A stretch of DNA of 64,000 nucleotides from Thalassococcus profundi (GTDB lineage Bacteria; Pseudomonadota; Alphaproteobacteria; Rhodobacterales; Rhodobacteraceae): positions 311,159 to 375,158 of the forward strand of contig NZ_QPMK01000003.1 in the NCBI RefSeq assembly GCF_003344785.1, given 5' to 3'. The notes under the pieces were generated by a model that made no database searches, was not told the origin of the DNA, and saw nothing but the letters and a program-made list of their open reading frames with translations. Position 1 is the stretch's first letter; each line of letters begins with the position of its first letter. Below, piece after piece: positions 34,933 to 43,893 of the stretch. Made by a program: the position numbers and the translations under genes.

Positions 34933-36549
34933 ATGGCTGTCTTATTGCTTTTGGGTTTGGCGTTTCTGGCGGGCATCGTCAGTTTTGGTGGAGATGACGG
35001 CGGCGGTGACAACGGTGGCGAAGAGCCGCCCGAGCCGCCTTTGCTGCAGGGAACGGACGGCGACGATGATGTCACGCTCGGTGCCGGAAACGATGTTTTC
35101 GAAGCGCTTGGCGGCAATGACGCTCTGCGCGGCGGGGCGGGCAACGATGCGCTTTACGGCGGCCCCGGCAACGACACGCTTGTGGGCCAGTTCGGGAGCG
35201 ACTTTCTTGACGGTCAGGCCGGCGCGGACCTGCTCAAGGGCGGGTTCGGTTTCGACGATCTGCTCGGCGGTCCGGGCAACGATACGCTTCAGGGCGGCGC
35301 CGGGGGCGACTACCTGACCGGAGGAGACGGGCTCGACGTGCTGCTGGGCGATAGTGGCAACGACCTGCTCTACGGGGATGCGGACAGCGATTTCGTCGAC
35401 GGCGGCGACGGCGACGACGAGATCGACGGCGGCAGCGGGGCCAATACGTTGATTGGCGGCGCCGGCGAGGACTTCATCGGCAACGGCGGCACATCGACGC
35501 CCGACGGCACCATCCCAGGCTCGGGCGAGATCTACGGGGATGCGGGAGAGGATACGGTGTTCGGTGCCGACGGCAATGAATTCATCGACGGCGGCTCGGG
35601 CTCGGATTCGCTCTTCGGCGGCGGTGGCGACGACACGGTCGAGGGTCGCGACGGCTTCGACAGTATCTACGGCGGGTTCGGCAACGACCTGCTGCGGGGC
35701 GGTCCGGGCGAAGATTACATGCTCGCGGGTGAGGGCGACGATCTGGCCGTCGGCGGCGCGGACAACGACTTCATGTTCGGCGGCGAAGGCGACGACACAC
35801 TGCTGGGACGTTCGGGCAACGACCTGATCGAAGGCGAGGCCGGTGCGGATTCGCTCAATGGCGAAGAGGGGGACGACACGCTCTTCGGCGGCGACGGTGA
35901 CGACAACCTGCAGGGCGGCATCGGCAACGATTCCCTGCGCGGCAGCACCGGCGACGACCTGCTGGCCGGCGGCGAGGGCGACGACACTCTGGACGGCATC
36001 GAAGGCAACGACACGCTGTTCGGCGAGGAGGGCGACGATGTGCTGGACGGCCGCCTTGGCGTCAACGAGGCGCGGGGCGGGGAGGGCAACGACACCCTGT
36101 TCGGGACGCTGGGCGATGCCGATACGCTGTGGGGCGATGCGGGCGACGACGTGTTGTTCGGCGGCGCCGAGCAATACGGTGGCGACGGCGCGGACACTCT
36201 TTCCGAAGCGACCCAGCGCATGGATGGCGGCGCGGGCGACGACATGCTTCAGCTCAACGAGGCGGCGCTGGCCTTCGGCGGTGCGGGGGCCGACAGCTTC
36301 GGCTTTGCTGTCGGATCGACCACCGGCGTGCCCGAGATCGGCGACTTCGTCCCCGGAGAGGACACGCTGGTCATCACCGTGCCCGCAGGGGCCACGGTCG
36401 GCGAGCTGGATCTGAGCTACGAGGCGGCGCTCGAAGCGACCACCGTGACGCTCGAGATCGACGGGACCGAGGTGACCATCGCCCGGGCGCTGACCGGGGC
36501 CGTCCCGCTGACCGCCAGCGACATCTCGCTGGTGACCGTCGGCGCCTGA
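34933..36549 (+). CDS. RTX calcium-binding repeat protein
   Basis: 538 residues. Starts with one hydrophobic segment (MAVLLLLGLAFLAGIVSF) and an acidic Gly/Pro linker, then a long run of nonapeptide repeats of the GGxGxDxLx type (such as GGAGNDALYGGPGNDTLVGQ) from about residue 45 to 440, which fold into a Ca2+-bound beta-roll. The last ~90 residues are a repeat-free domain (IGDFVPGEDTLVITVPAGAT). RTX proteins are usually exported by a type I system with a C-terminal signal, but here the N-terminal helix suggests a membrane-anchored or Sec-exported form. No hlyB/hlyD-type export pair is adjacent. Ribosome site GGGGGA lies six bases ahead of the ATG; 125 bases separate it from the upstream gene. 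Confidence 0.85.
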   Translation: MAVLLLLGLAFLAGIVSFGGDDGGGDNGGEEPPEPPLLQGTDGDDDVTLGAGNDVFEALGGNDALRGGAGNDALYGGPGNDTLVGQFGSDFLDGQAGADLLKGGFGFDDLLGGPGNDTLQGGAGGDYLTGGDGLDVLLGDSGNDLLYGDADSDFVDGGDGDDEIDGGSGANTLIGGAGEDFIGNGGTSTPDGTIPGSGEIYGDAGEDTVFGADGNEFIDGGSGSDSLFGGGGDDTVEGRDGFDSIYGGFGNDLLRGGPGEDYMLAGEGDDLAVGGADNDFMFGGEGDDTLLGRSGNDLIEGEAGADSLNGEEGDDTLFGGDGDDNLQGGIGNDSLRGSTGDDLLAGGEGDDTLDGIEGNDTLFGEEGDDVLDGRLGVNEARGGEGNDTLFGTLGDADTLWGDAGDDVLFGGAEQYGGDGADTLSEATQRMDGGAGDDMLQLNEAALAFGGAGADSFGFAVGSTTGVPEIGDFVPGEDTLVITVPAGATVGELDLSYEAALEATTVTLEIDGTEVTIARALTGAVPLTASDISLVTVGA

Positions 36550-36551
36550 TC

Positions 36552-36797
36552 TCAGTCTTCGGCGCGCGCCCGGTTCAGCCGGGCGCTGCGGCCGCCGCGA
36601 CGCTGGCGCAGCAATCCGGCCCGGTCCGGCAGGTCCGCCATGATCTCGCGGCGCCGTTCCGGCGTCAGACGCGACCACTGGGTGATCTCGTCGATGGTCC
36701 GGTGACAGCCGGTGCAGATCCGCGCTTCGGGATGCACCACGCACAGCTTGATGCAGGGGCTTTCGATCTCTTTTCGCGTCCAGATGTCGTCGCTCAT
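36552..36797 (-). CDS. DUF1289 small cysteine protein
   Basis: 81 residues with the DUF1289 pattern: SPCIKLCVVHPEARICTGC (four Cys, probably a metal site) followed by RTIDEITQWSRLTPERRREI. The C-terminal tail is Arg-rich. The role of this family is unknown; the gene commonly sits near ruvX in alphaproteobacteria, as here. The ATG overlaps the ruvX stop (ATGA), and the 3' end comes within two bases of the convergent RTX gene. Confidence 0.85.
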   Translation of the reverse strand: MSDDIWTRKEIESPCIKLCVVHPEARICTGCHRTIDEITQWSRLTPERRREIMADLPDRAGLLRQRRGGRSARLNRARAED

Positions 36798-37288
36798 GCC
36801 TGTGCCTTGCTGTCGAGGTGCCGAATCCGGTCCAGCACACCTTGCAGGATATAGGAGGCCGCCACGTGGTCGATGACCTCGGCGCGACGTTTCCGGGACG
36901 TATCCGCCTCGAGCAGCGCCCGTTCGGCGGCGACCGTGGACAGGCGTTCGTCCCAGAACCCGATGGGCCCGTCCCAGAGCCGCGCGAAGTTGCGGGCAAA
37001 GGCGCGGGTCGACTGGCAGCGCGGGCCTTCGGTGCCGTCCATGTTGCGCGGCAGCCCGAGCACGATGCCGCCGACATCGCGGGCGGTCAGAAGTGTCAGC
37101 AGCCGTTCGGCGTCCAGGGTGAACTTGCGCCGCTTCACGGTCTCGACCGGGGTCGCCACCGACCACAGAAGGTCCGTGACCGCCACGCCGATGGTCTTGT
37201 CGCCAAGGTCCAGACCCATCAGCGCGCGGCGCCGGGGCAGGGCGGCGGCGAAGGCCTCGATATCGTCATGGATCGCCGCCGGGGTCAC
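36794..37288 (-). CDS. ruvX: Pre-16S rRNA nuclease / Holliday junction resolvase-like RuvX
   Basis: 164 residues of the YqgF/RuvX family, RNase H-like fold. Motifs: LMGLDLGDKTIGVAVTD with the first catalytic Asp, GIVLGLPRNMDGTEG, FWDERLSTVAAERALLEAD with the Glu, and DHVAASYILQGVLD with the last Asp. In E. coli YqgF finishes the 5' end of 16S rRNA; it was first named as a resolvase homolog. It is between ccmI and DUF1289 with four-base overlaps at both ends, forming a three-gene operon. Confidence 0.93.
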   Translation of the reverse strand: MTPAAIHDDIEAFAAALPRRRALMGLDLGDKTIGVAVTDLLWSVATPVETVKRRKFTLDAERLLTLLTARDVGGIVLGLPRNMDGTEGPRCQSTRAFARNFARLWDGPIGFWDERLSTVAAERALLEADTSRKRRAEVIDHVAASYILQGVLDRIRHLDSKAQA

Positions 37289-38544
37289 TGCACGAGCCCC
37301 GCGTTGCGCGCGCCTTCGCGCACGGTCTCGAGCGCCTCATCGTTGCCCGCGAAGACCTCCTTGGCATCGTCCCAGATGGCGATGGCCTGGCCTTCATTGC
37401 CCAGCACCGCGTAGGCCGCGATCAGCCGCGCCCATTCCTCGGGGCTGCCGCCTTCGGTCGCCAGCCGGTCCGAAAGCCGCGCCACCATGCCGCGGATCAT
37501 CTCCTGCCGGGCCTCGGGGCTCATGTCCTGCGCCGCCTCCATGTCGCCCGCAGAGGGACCGGGCAGGGCGGGTCCGGTCTGCGCGGGGCCATCCTCGAGA
37601 GGCGGCAGGCTGAAGTTCTGCACCCCGGCGCGATAGGCCATTTCCTCGATCTGCGCGCGGATCGGCGGCACCCAGGGGTCGGTAGGCGCGCTGTCGCGCA
37701 AGAGCGGTTCCCACAGCCGGAACGCGGCATCGGGTCGCCCGGTCTGCGCCCACATCAGCCCGCCGTAATAGCGCGCCACGCCGTTCTGCGGGTCGCGGGT
37801 CAGCGCGGCTTCGAGCACGCGCTCGGCCTCGGGCGAGACATAGCCGCCGGCGGCGAGGATCATCATGTCGGCAAGATCGGCGTAGTCCCTGGCGGTGGCC
37901 TCGTCACCCTTGATCCGGACGATATTCTCCTGCGCCTCGTAGGCGGCGACGTAATTGCCAAGCGCGGCCTCGCTGCGGGCCAGCAGCACCTGCCCCTGCA
38001 GGTCGTCCGGGCGCTCCTGCACCGCCGTGCGCAGTTTCGTCACCAGGTCGAGGTAGTCGGGCGAAGCATCGGCGGCGGGGGTGCCGGGGCCGGCCTGCTG
38101 CTCTGCCGCGGCCTGGGTCGGGCGGGTCTCGCGGGCCTGCTCTGCGGCGGCCTTGCGATCGGCCAGCGCCAGGTCGCCGTAGCCGGGTGCGCCCAGTTGC
38201 AGATACAGCCCGTAGCCGCCGCCGATCAGCGCCAGCGCCATGACCGCTGCGGCGACGGCGCCCAGTCGCGCGGGCTGGCGGCCCGCGTCGGACGCCGCAC
38301 CGCCCGCGCTTGCGTCGGCGGCAAGGATGCGGCGCGACACCTCGGTGCGCAGGCGCTCGGCCTCTTCGGGAGCGATCACGCCGCGCTCGGCGTCGCGGGC
38401 GATCTCGCGCAGCTGGTCGCGGTAGACCCGCAGGTCGTAATCGCCCGCATCGCCCTCTGGCCGCCGTCCGCGCAGAAGCGCCATGCCAAGCGTCGCGCTC
38501 ACGACAATGGCCAGCACGGCCGTGACGATCCAGAAGGTGGTCAT
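37285..38544 (-). CDS. ccmI: Cytochrome c biogenesis protein CcmI
   Basis: 419 residues. The N-terminal part has a membrane helix (FWIVTAVLAIVVSATLGMAL), a loop with the family pattern LRVYRDQLREIARDAERGVI, and a second helix (VAAAVMALALIGGGYGLYL) at about 100-120; the remainder is TPR-like and periplasmic (LLARSEAALGNYVAAYEAQE). CcmI delivers apocytochrome c to the CcmFH heme ligase. The C-terminal extension is typical of alphaproteobacteria. First gene of the operon with ruvX and DUF1289; divergent from the sarcosine oxidase operon across 180 bases. Confidence 0.93.
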   Translation of the reverse strand: MTTFWIVTAVLAIVVSATLGMALLRGRRPEGDAGDYDLRVYRDQLREIARDAERGVIAPEEAERLRTEVSRRILAADASAGGAASDAGRQPARLGAVAAAVMALALIGGGYGLYLQLGAPGYGDLALADRKAAAEQARETRPTQAAAEQQAGPGTPAADASPDYLDLVTKLRTAVQERPDDLQGQVLLARSEAALGNYVAAYEAQENIVRIKGDEATARDYADLADMMILAAGGYVSPEAERVLEAALTRDPQNGVARYYGGLMWAQTGRPDAAFRLWEPLLRDSAPTDPWVPPIRAQIEEMAYRAGVQNFSLPPLEDGPAQTGPALPGPSAGDMEAAQDMSPEARQEMIRGMVARLSDRLATEGGSPEEWARLIAAYAVLGNEGQAIAIWDDAKEVFAGNDEALETVREGARNAGLVQ

Positions 38545-38724
38545 GCGGGCAATCCTCTCTCCTTGCCCTGCTCATGTAACTGTGCGGAGGCCCGGGAAAA
38601 AGGGCAAATGCCGCGGATGCCGCGCCATGTCGCAACTGCGCGCTTTTGTGACGGTTGCAAGACGTTGGAAAACGTCCAAGAGGTGCAAACCAGCCCCAGA
38701 AACGCCTGACCCGGATTCGTGCCC

Positions 38725-39972
38725 ATGAAACGCTACTCTGCCTTTGCCATCGCCCGCGAAGCGCTCCGCCAGCACACCGGCTGGGACCGCGCCTGGCGCA
38801 AGGCCAGCCCGAAGAAGAAATACGACGTGGTGATCGTCGGCGCCGGGGGCCATGGCCTCGCCACGGCCTATTACCTCGGCAAGAACCACGGCATCCGCAA
38901 CGTCGCTATCCTTGAAAAGGGCTGGCTCGGCGGCGGCAACACCGGGCGCAACACCACGATCATCCGGTCGAACTACCTGCAGGATCCCTCTGCGGCGATC
39001 TACGAAAAATCCCGCTCGCTTTACGAGACCATGAGCCAGGACCTGAACTACAACGTCATGTTCAGCCCGCGCGGCGTCATCATGCTGGCGCAGACCGAAC
39101 ACGAGGTGCGCGGCTACAGGCGCACCGCCCATGCCAACGCCCTGCAGGGCGTCGAGACGCAGTTCATCGGCCCCGAGAAGGTCAAGGAGCTGTGCCCGAT
39201 CATAAACCTCGACGGTCCGCGCTACCCGGTCCTCGGTGGGCTGTGGCAGGCCCGCGGTGGCACCGCGCGGCACGACGCCGTGGCCTGGGGCTATGCCCGG
39301 GCCTGTTCCGACATGGGCATGGACATCATCCAGAAATGCGAAGTCACCGGCATCCGCTCGGAAGGCGGCAAGGTGCGCGGCGTCTCGACCAGCCAGGGCG
39401 ACATTGACTGCGACAAGCTGGGCATCGTGGTGGCGGGCCATTCCGGCGTGCTGGCAAAGATGGCGGGTTTCCGTCTGCCGATCGAGTCCGTGTCGCTGCA
39501 GGCGCTGGTCAGCGAGCCGATCAAGCCCTGCATGGACGTCGTGGTGATGGCCAACACCGTGCACGGCTACATGAGCCAGTCCGACAAGGGCGAGATGGTT
39601 ATCGGCGGCGGCACCGACGGGTACAACAACTACACCCAGCGCGGGTCCTTCCACCATATCGAGGAAACCGTGCGCGCCCTGGTCGAGACCTTCCCGATGG
39701 TCAGCCGCCTCAAGATGCTGCGCCAGTGGGGCGGCATCGTCGACGTGACCGGCGACCGCTCGCCCATCATCTCGAAAACCCCGCTCGACGGCTGCTTCAT
39801 CAATTGCGGCTGGGGCACCGGCGGCTTCAAGGCGATCCCCGGCTCGGGCTGGGCCACCGCCGAGATGATCGCCCGCAACGAGCCCGGCCCGCTGGCTGCG
39901 GCCTTCGGCCTCGAACGCTTCCGCGAAGGCCGCTTCATCGACGAATCCGTCGCCGCGGGGGTGGCGCACTGA
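38725..39972 (+). CDS. soxB: Sarcosine oxidase beta subunit
   Basis: 415 residues. Sarcosine oxidase oxidises N-methylglycine to glycine, passing the methyl group to tetrahydrofolate and making H2O2; the beta subunit carries FAD and the covalent FMN site. FAD-binding motif VVIVGAGGHGLATAYYLG near residue 35, then LEKGWLGGGNTGRNTTIIRS, and near the C-terminus DGCFINCGWGTGGFKAIPGS. The ATG at 38725 starts the conserved MKRYSAFAIAREAL; an in-frame GTG two codons upstream is possible. It heads the operon soxB-small ORF-soxD-soxA-soxG. Confidence 0.95.
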   Translation: MKRYSAFAIAREALRQHTGWDRAWRKASPKKKYDVVIVGAGGHGLATAYYLGKNHGIRNVAILEKGWLGGGNTGRNTTIIRSNYLQDPSAAIYEKSRSLYETMSQDLNYNVMFSPRGVIMLAQTEHEVRGYRRTAHANALQGVETQFIGPEKVKELCPIINLDGPRYPVLGGLWQARGGTARHDAVAWGYARACSDMGMDIIQKCEVTGIRSEGGKVRGVSTSQGDIDCDKLGIVVAGHSGVLAKMAGFRLPIESVSLQALVSEPIKPCMDVVVMANTVHGYMSQSDKGEMVIGGGTDGYNNYTQRGSFHHIEETVRALVETFPMVSRLKMLRQWGGIVDVTGDRSPIISKTPLDGCFINCGWGTGGFKAIPGSGWATAEMIARNEPGPLAAAFGLERFREGRFIDESVAAGVAH

Positions 39973-40102
39973 TGCGCGCGATTCCCTTTCAAAACGCGCT
40001 CCGGCTCGGGCGGGACGGCACCGGTCTGCGCGTCCTTTCGTGGAACCTCGCCCCGGTGTTCTTGGTTTCTTCCATATGCAAAGCACCGAAAGGAGCTGCA
40101 CC

Positions 40103-40360
40103 ATGGGAGACCAGAACCACACCACACACCATCCCTCGGACCCGAACCGCGCGTCCGATACGACCAGCCGGGCCACACCGTCGCCCGGCCAAAACCGGCG
40201 ACGCGCCTTCATGGTCGGCATCATCGCCGTCCTTGTCGTGGCGGCTGCATGGATGTTCTTCGGCGGCGACGCCACCCTCATCGAAGGCGCCGGCGACAGC
40301 GTCGACGTCAGTCCGGATGACCGCGGCGAGGCAGTCGGAACGGGCACCGACAGCAATTAA
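40103..40360 (+). CDS. Small single-pass membrane protein inside the sox operon
   Basis: 85 residues: a polar His/Ser/Thr/Pro-rich N-terminus (MGDQNHTTHHPSDPNRASDT), one hydrophobic helix (AFMVGIIAVLVVAAAWMFFG) after RRR, and an acidic C-terminus. The positive charges before the helix predict the N-terminus inside and the acidic tail in the periplasm. It has a clear ribosome site (AAAGGAG). It is located between soxB and soxD, 130 bases after soxB. I recognise no family. It is not part of the known enzyme, so either an accessory factor or a chance insertion. Confidence 0.65.
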   Translation: MGDQNHTTHHPSDPNRASDTTSRATPSPGQNRRRAFMVGIIAVLVVAAAWMFFGGDATLIEGAGDSVDVSPDDRGEAVGTGTDSN

Positions 40361-40474
40361 GCTTTCACCGGCCGCAACGGTCCGACAGGCCGGTCGCGCC
40401 ATTGGCGTGGCCGGTCTTTTGCCGTGCGCCCGCCGGGCCACCCCGATGCCCCGTCCGATCCAAGGAGCGTTCCC

Positions 40475-40804
40475 ATGCTGACCCTGACCTGTCCCTGCTG
40501 CGGCGTGAAGGCCGAGGAATCCGAACTGCACGGCGGCGGCGAGGCACATCTGACGCGCTTCGGCCCCGGGTCGTCCGAAGAGGAATTCCACGACTACCTC
40601 TTCGCCCGCGAGAACGCCAAGGGTGTACATTTCGAACGCTGGCGGCATGTGCACGGCTGCGGCAAGTGGTTCCACGCCGCGCGCTGCACCGCGACGCTTC
40701 AAGTCTTCGGCACCTATTCCGCCCAGACCACGGAGCCGCCCGCCGACCTGCTGGCCACGATCCGCGAAAAACGCCCCGGCTGGAGTTGGAGGGACTTCTC
40801 GTGA
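40475..40804 (+). CDS. soxD: Sarcosine oxidase delta subunit
   Basis: 109 residues, the usual size. The Cys-rich start MLTLTCPCCGVKAEESE and the later HVHGCGKWFHAARC supply the Cys/His ligands of the structural Zn of this subunit. Middle block DYLFARENAKGVHFERWRHV is typical. The ATG at 40475 follows an AAGGAG site. A GC-rich palindrome and an interspersed repeat copy lie between it and soxA. Confidence 0.95.
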   Translation: MLTLTCPCCGVKAEESELHGGGEAHLTRFGPGSSEEEFHDYLFARENAKGVHFERWRHVHGCGKWFHAARCTATLQVFGTYSAQTTEPPADLLATIREKRPGWSWRDFS

Positions 40805-40806
40805 TC

Positions 40807-40845
40807 CTTCATCTTGCCAATAAACCTCCCGCCGGAGGCTCCGGC
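40807..40845 (-). repeat. Interspersed repeat copy (inverted) between soxD and soxA
   Basis: On the - strand it reads GC-rich palindrome GCCGGAG-G-CTCCGGC, then GGGAGG, then TTTATTGGCAAGATGAAG followed by GATC. The same arrangement, hairpin then TTTATTTGGCAAGATGAAG and GGATC, is found at 63112-63168 downstream of der. The two copies differ by one base in the core. Confidence 0.6.
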
Positions 40846-40872
40846 CTCACCATCCGCGCAAAGGTCTGACAC

Positions 40873-43800
40873 ATGAGCACTCGTCTCGCCACCGGCGGCC
40901 GCCTGACCGACCGCTCCAAACAGGTCAAGTTCACCTTCAACGGCAAGCATCTGCGCGGCCTGGCGGGCGATACGCTGGCCTCGGCCCTGCTGGCCAATGA
41001 CCAGATGATGATGGGCCGCAGCTTCAAGTACCACCGCCCGCGCGGCGTGGTGGCCAGCGGCGCCGAAGAGCCCAACGCCCTTGTGAACCTCGGCAAGGGC
41101 GGGCGGTTCGAGCCGAACCAGCGCGCCACAACGGCGGAGCTTTTCGACGGGCTCGCCGCCTCCAGCCAGAACCACTGGCCGAGCCTCGAATTCGACGTGG
41201 GCGCGATCAACACGCACCTGTCGCGATTCCTGCCCGCCGGGTTCTACTACAAGATGTTCATCCATCCGCGCCCGCTGTGGAAACATGTCTACGAGCCTTT
41301 CATCCGCAAATCCGCGGGTCTGGGCCGCGCGCCTGACGCGGAGACGCAGGATGCCGACACCTACGAGCATTTCTACGCCTACGTCGACGTGGTCGTCGCA
41401 GGCGGCGGTGTCGCCGGTCTGCAAGCGGCCAAGGCCGCGGCCGAGGCGGGTGCCAAGGTCCTGCTGATCGAGCAGACCGCGCATTGGGGCGGCCGTGCGC
41501 CGGTCGATGGCGGCACCATAGACGGGCTGGATCCCGAGGTATGGATCAATGCCACCGTCGAAGCGCTTGAAAAGATGGAGAATGTCACTCTGCGCACCCG
41601 CACCATGGCCGCCGGGGTCTACGATCACGGTTACGTGCTGGGCTACGAGCGGCTGACTGACCATGCGCCCGAAACGGGCGGCCCGCGCCACCGGCTGTGG
41701 CGCATCCGCGCCAAGCAGATCGTCACCGCCACCGGTGCCATCGAACGCCCGCTGAGCTTTGCCGGCAACGACGTGCCCGGCGTCATGCTGGCCTCCGCCG
41801 TGCGCGATTACGCGGTGAACTACGGCGTGTCCGTGGGCGACCGCACCGTGGTCGTGACCAACAACGACGACGCCTATCGTACGGCGCTTTGCCTGCATGA
41901 CGCAGGGCTTTCGGTGCCCGCCATCGTCGACGCGCGGCCCGAAGGCGGCGGCGCGCTGATGGCCGAGGCCGAGGCGCGCGGCATCAAGGTCCTGAAGGGC
42001 CGGGCGGTGGTCAAGGTCAAGGGCACCCGCCGCGTCACCGGCATCGGCATCGGCTCCCAGGCGGGCGAAGGCGGCGTGCTGGACGAGATCAAGTGCGACG
42101 CGGTCGCCATGTCGGGCGGCTGGTCGCCGGTCGTGCACCTCTGGTCCCATTGCGGCGGCAAGCTTGCCTGGGACGAGGCCGGCGCCTTCTTCCGCCCCGA
42201 TCTGCACAACGCGCCGACCGGCGCCGATGGCATGCCCTTCGTCGTCGCCGCAGGCAGCGCCAATGGCCAGATGTTCCTGAACGGCGTCCTGCAAGACGCT
42301 GATACGGCAGGGAAATCCGCCGCCATCGCCGCGGGCTTCGACGCTGCCGGCACCGGTTCGGCCCCGCTGGGCGACAGCGTGGACGAGGCGCCGCTGACCC
42401 CGGTCTGGCTGATGCCGCAGGGCGCCAACTACGCCCGCCGTTCCAAGGCCTGGCTGGACTTCCAGAACGACGTCAAGGTGTCGGACGTGCAGCTCGCGGC
42501 GCAGGAAGGCTTTGAATCGGTCGAACACGCCAAGCGCTACACCACGCTGGGCATGGCGACGGACCAGGGAAAACTGAGCAACATCAACGGCCTCGCAACG
42601 CTTTCGAATGCATTGGGTGAAGCAATCCCGAGCGTCGGCACCACGACCTTCCGTCCGCCCTATACCCCGATCTCGATGGGCTCCATCGCCGGTGAGGCGC
42701 GCGGCGCGATCTTCCAGCCGGTGCGCAAGACGCCGATGTACGCCTGGCACGACGAGAACGGCGCCCACTGGGAACCGGTCGGCCACTGGCGTCGGCCCTA
42801 TTGCTACCAGCGCCCCGGCGAAAGCGTCGAGGATGCGGTGCGCCGCGAGGTCCGCGCCACCCGCGACAGCCTCGGGCTGCTCGATGCCTCGACACTGGGC
42901 AAGATCCTCGTCAAGGGTCCGGATGCGGGCCGCTTTGTCGATATGCTCTATACCAACATGATGAGCACCCTGCCGGTGGGCAAATGCCGCTACGGGCTTA
43001 TGTGCTCCGAAAACGGCTTTCTCAGCGATGACGGCGTCGTGGCGCGGCTCGACGAGGACACCTGGCTCTGCCACACCACCACCGGCGGCGCGGACCGGAT
43101 CCATGCCCACATGGAGGAATGGCTGCAGACCGAATGGTGGGATTGGAAGGTCTACACCGCCAACGTCACCGAGCAATATGCGCAGATCGCCGTGGTCGGC
43201 CCCAACGCCCGCAAGCTGCTGGAAAAGCTGGGCGGCATGGATGTCAGCAAGGACACGCTGCCGTTCATGCAATGGGCCGACGGCACGCTGGGCGGATTCA
43301 AGGCGCGGGTGTTCCGCATCTCCTTTTCGGGCGAACTCAGCTACGAGATCGCCGTCGACGCCGGGCAGGGCCGTTCCTTCTGGGACAAGCTGCTCGAGGC
43401 CGGGGCCGAATGGGGCATCACCCCCTACGGCACCGAGGCGCTGCACATCATGCGGGCCGAAAAGGGCTTTATCATGATCGGAGACGAAACCGACGGCACG
43501 ATCATTCCGCAGGACCTTGGGCTTGGCTGGGCGATCTCGAAGAAGAAAGAGGATTACATCGGCAAGCGCGCGCAGGAACGCAGCCACATGACCGATCCGA
43601 CCCGCTGGAAGCTGGTGGGGCTCGAAACGGTCGACGGCTCGGTCCTGCCCGACGGCGCCTATGCGGTGACGTCTGGCAAGAACGCCAATCGGCAGCGCAA
43701 CACCGAAGGCCGCGTGACCTCGACCTACTATTCGCCGACGCTGGACAAGGGCATCGCCATGGGGCTCGTGCTGAACGGCCCGGACCGCATGGGCGAAGAG

Positions 43801-43893
43801 GTGTCCTTTGCCACGCTCGACGGAGGCACCGTCAAGGCGCGGATCGTGAATCCGGTCTTCTTTGATCCGGAAGGAGAAAAACAGAATGTCTGA
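40873..43893 (+). CDS. soxA: Sarcosine oxidase alpha subunit
   Basis: 1006 residues, full length. N-terminal 2Fe-2S-ferredoxin-like domain without cluster cysteines (VKFTFNGKHLRGLAGDTLAS, SFKYHRPRGVVASGAEEPNA), an NAD/FAD-binding domain with VVVAGGGVAGLQAAKAAAEA near residue 175 and TATGAIERPLSFAGNDVPG, and a C-terminal aminomethyltransferase-like domain (about 620-1000) with LLDASTLGKILVKGPDAG and FSGELSYEIAVDAG, which binds tetrahydrofolate. It overlaps soxG by eight bases. The reaction yields 5,10-methylene-THF, glycine and H2O2, linking choline/betaine breakdown to one-carbon metabolism. Confidence 0.96.
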   Translation: MSTRLATGGRLTDRSKQVKFTFNGKHLRGLAGDTLASALLANDQMMMGRSFKYHRPRGVVASGAEEPNALVNLGKGGRFEPNQRATTAELFDGLAASSQNHWPSLEFDVGAINTHLSRFLPAGFYYKMFIHPRPLWKHVYEPFIRKSAGLGRAPDAETQDADTYEHFYAYVDVVVAGGGVAGLQAAKAAAEAGAKVLLIEQTAHWGGRAPVDGGTIDGLDPEVWINATVEALEKMENVTLRTRTMAAGVYDHGYVLGYERLTDHAPETGGPRHRLWRIRAKQIVTATGAIERPLSFAGNDVPGVMLASAVRDYAVNYGVSVGDRTVVVTNNDDAYRTALCLHDAGLSVPAIVDARPEGGGALMAEAEARGIKVLKGRAVVKVKGTRRVTGIGIGSQAGEGGVLDEIKCDAVAMSGGWSPVVHLWSHCGGKLAWDEAGAFFRPDLHNAPTGADGMPFVVAAGSANGQMFLNGVLQDADTAGKSAAIAAGFDAAGTGSAPLGDSVDEAPLTPVWLMPQGANYARRSKAWLDFQNDVKVSDVQLAAQEGFESVEHAKRYTTLGMATDQGKLSNINGLATLSNALGEAIPSVGTTTFRPPYTPISMGSIAGEARGAIFQPVRKTPMYAWHDENGAHWEPVGHWRRPYCYQRPGESVEDAVRREVRATRDSLGLLDASTLGKILVKGPDAGRFVDMLYTNMMSTLPVGKCRYGLMCSENGFLSDDGVVARLDEDTWLCHTTTGGADRIHAHMEEWLQTEWWDWKVYTANVTEQYAQIAVVGPNARKLLEKLGGMDVSKDTLPFMQWADGTLGGFKARVFRISFSGELSYEIAVDAGQGRSFWDKLLEAGAEWGITPYGTEALHIMRAEKGFIMIGDETDGTIIPQDLGLGWAISKKKEDYIGKRAQERSHMTDPTRWKLVGLETVDGSVLPDGAYAVTSGKNANRQRNTEGRVTSTYYSPTLDKGIAMGLVLNGPDRMGEEVSFATLDGGTVKARIVNPVFFDPEGEKQNV

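Noticed and set aside
35000..36500. Tandem DNA repeat in the RTX gene as a satellite
   Set aside because: The periodicity comes from the nonapeptide protein repeat, and the DNA copies are diverged, so it is coding repetition.
34942..37077. Long open frame on the - strand opposite the RTX gene
   Set aside because: It mirrors codon bias of the repeat region; no family motif or ribosome site, and it overlaps the real DUF1289 and ruvX genes.
40369..40416. Terminator between the small TM ORF and soxD
   Set aside because: ACCGGCC/GGCCGGT copies occur near a TTTT, but several are direct repeats and no single clean stem leads into the T-run; a stop inside the operon would also be odd.
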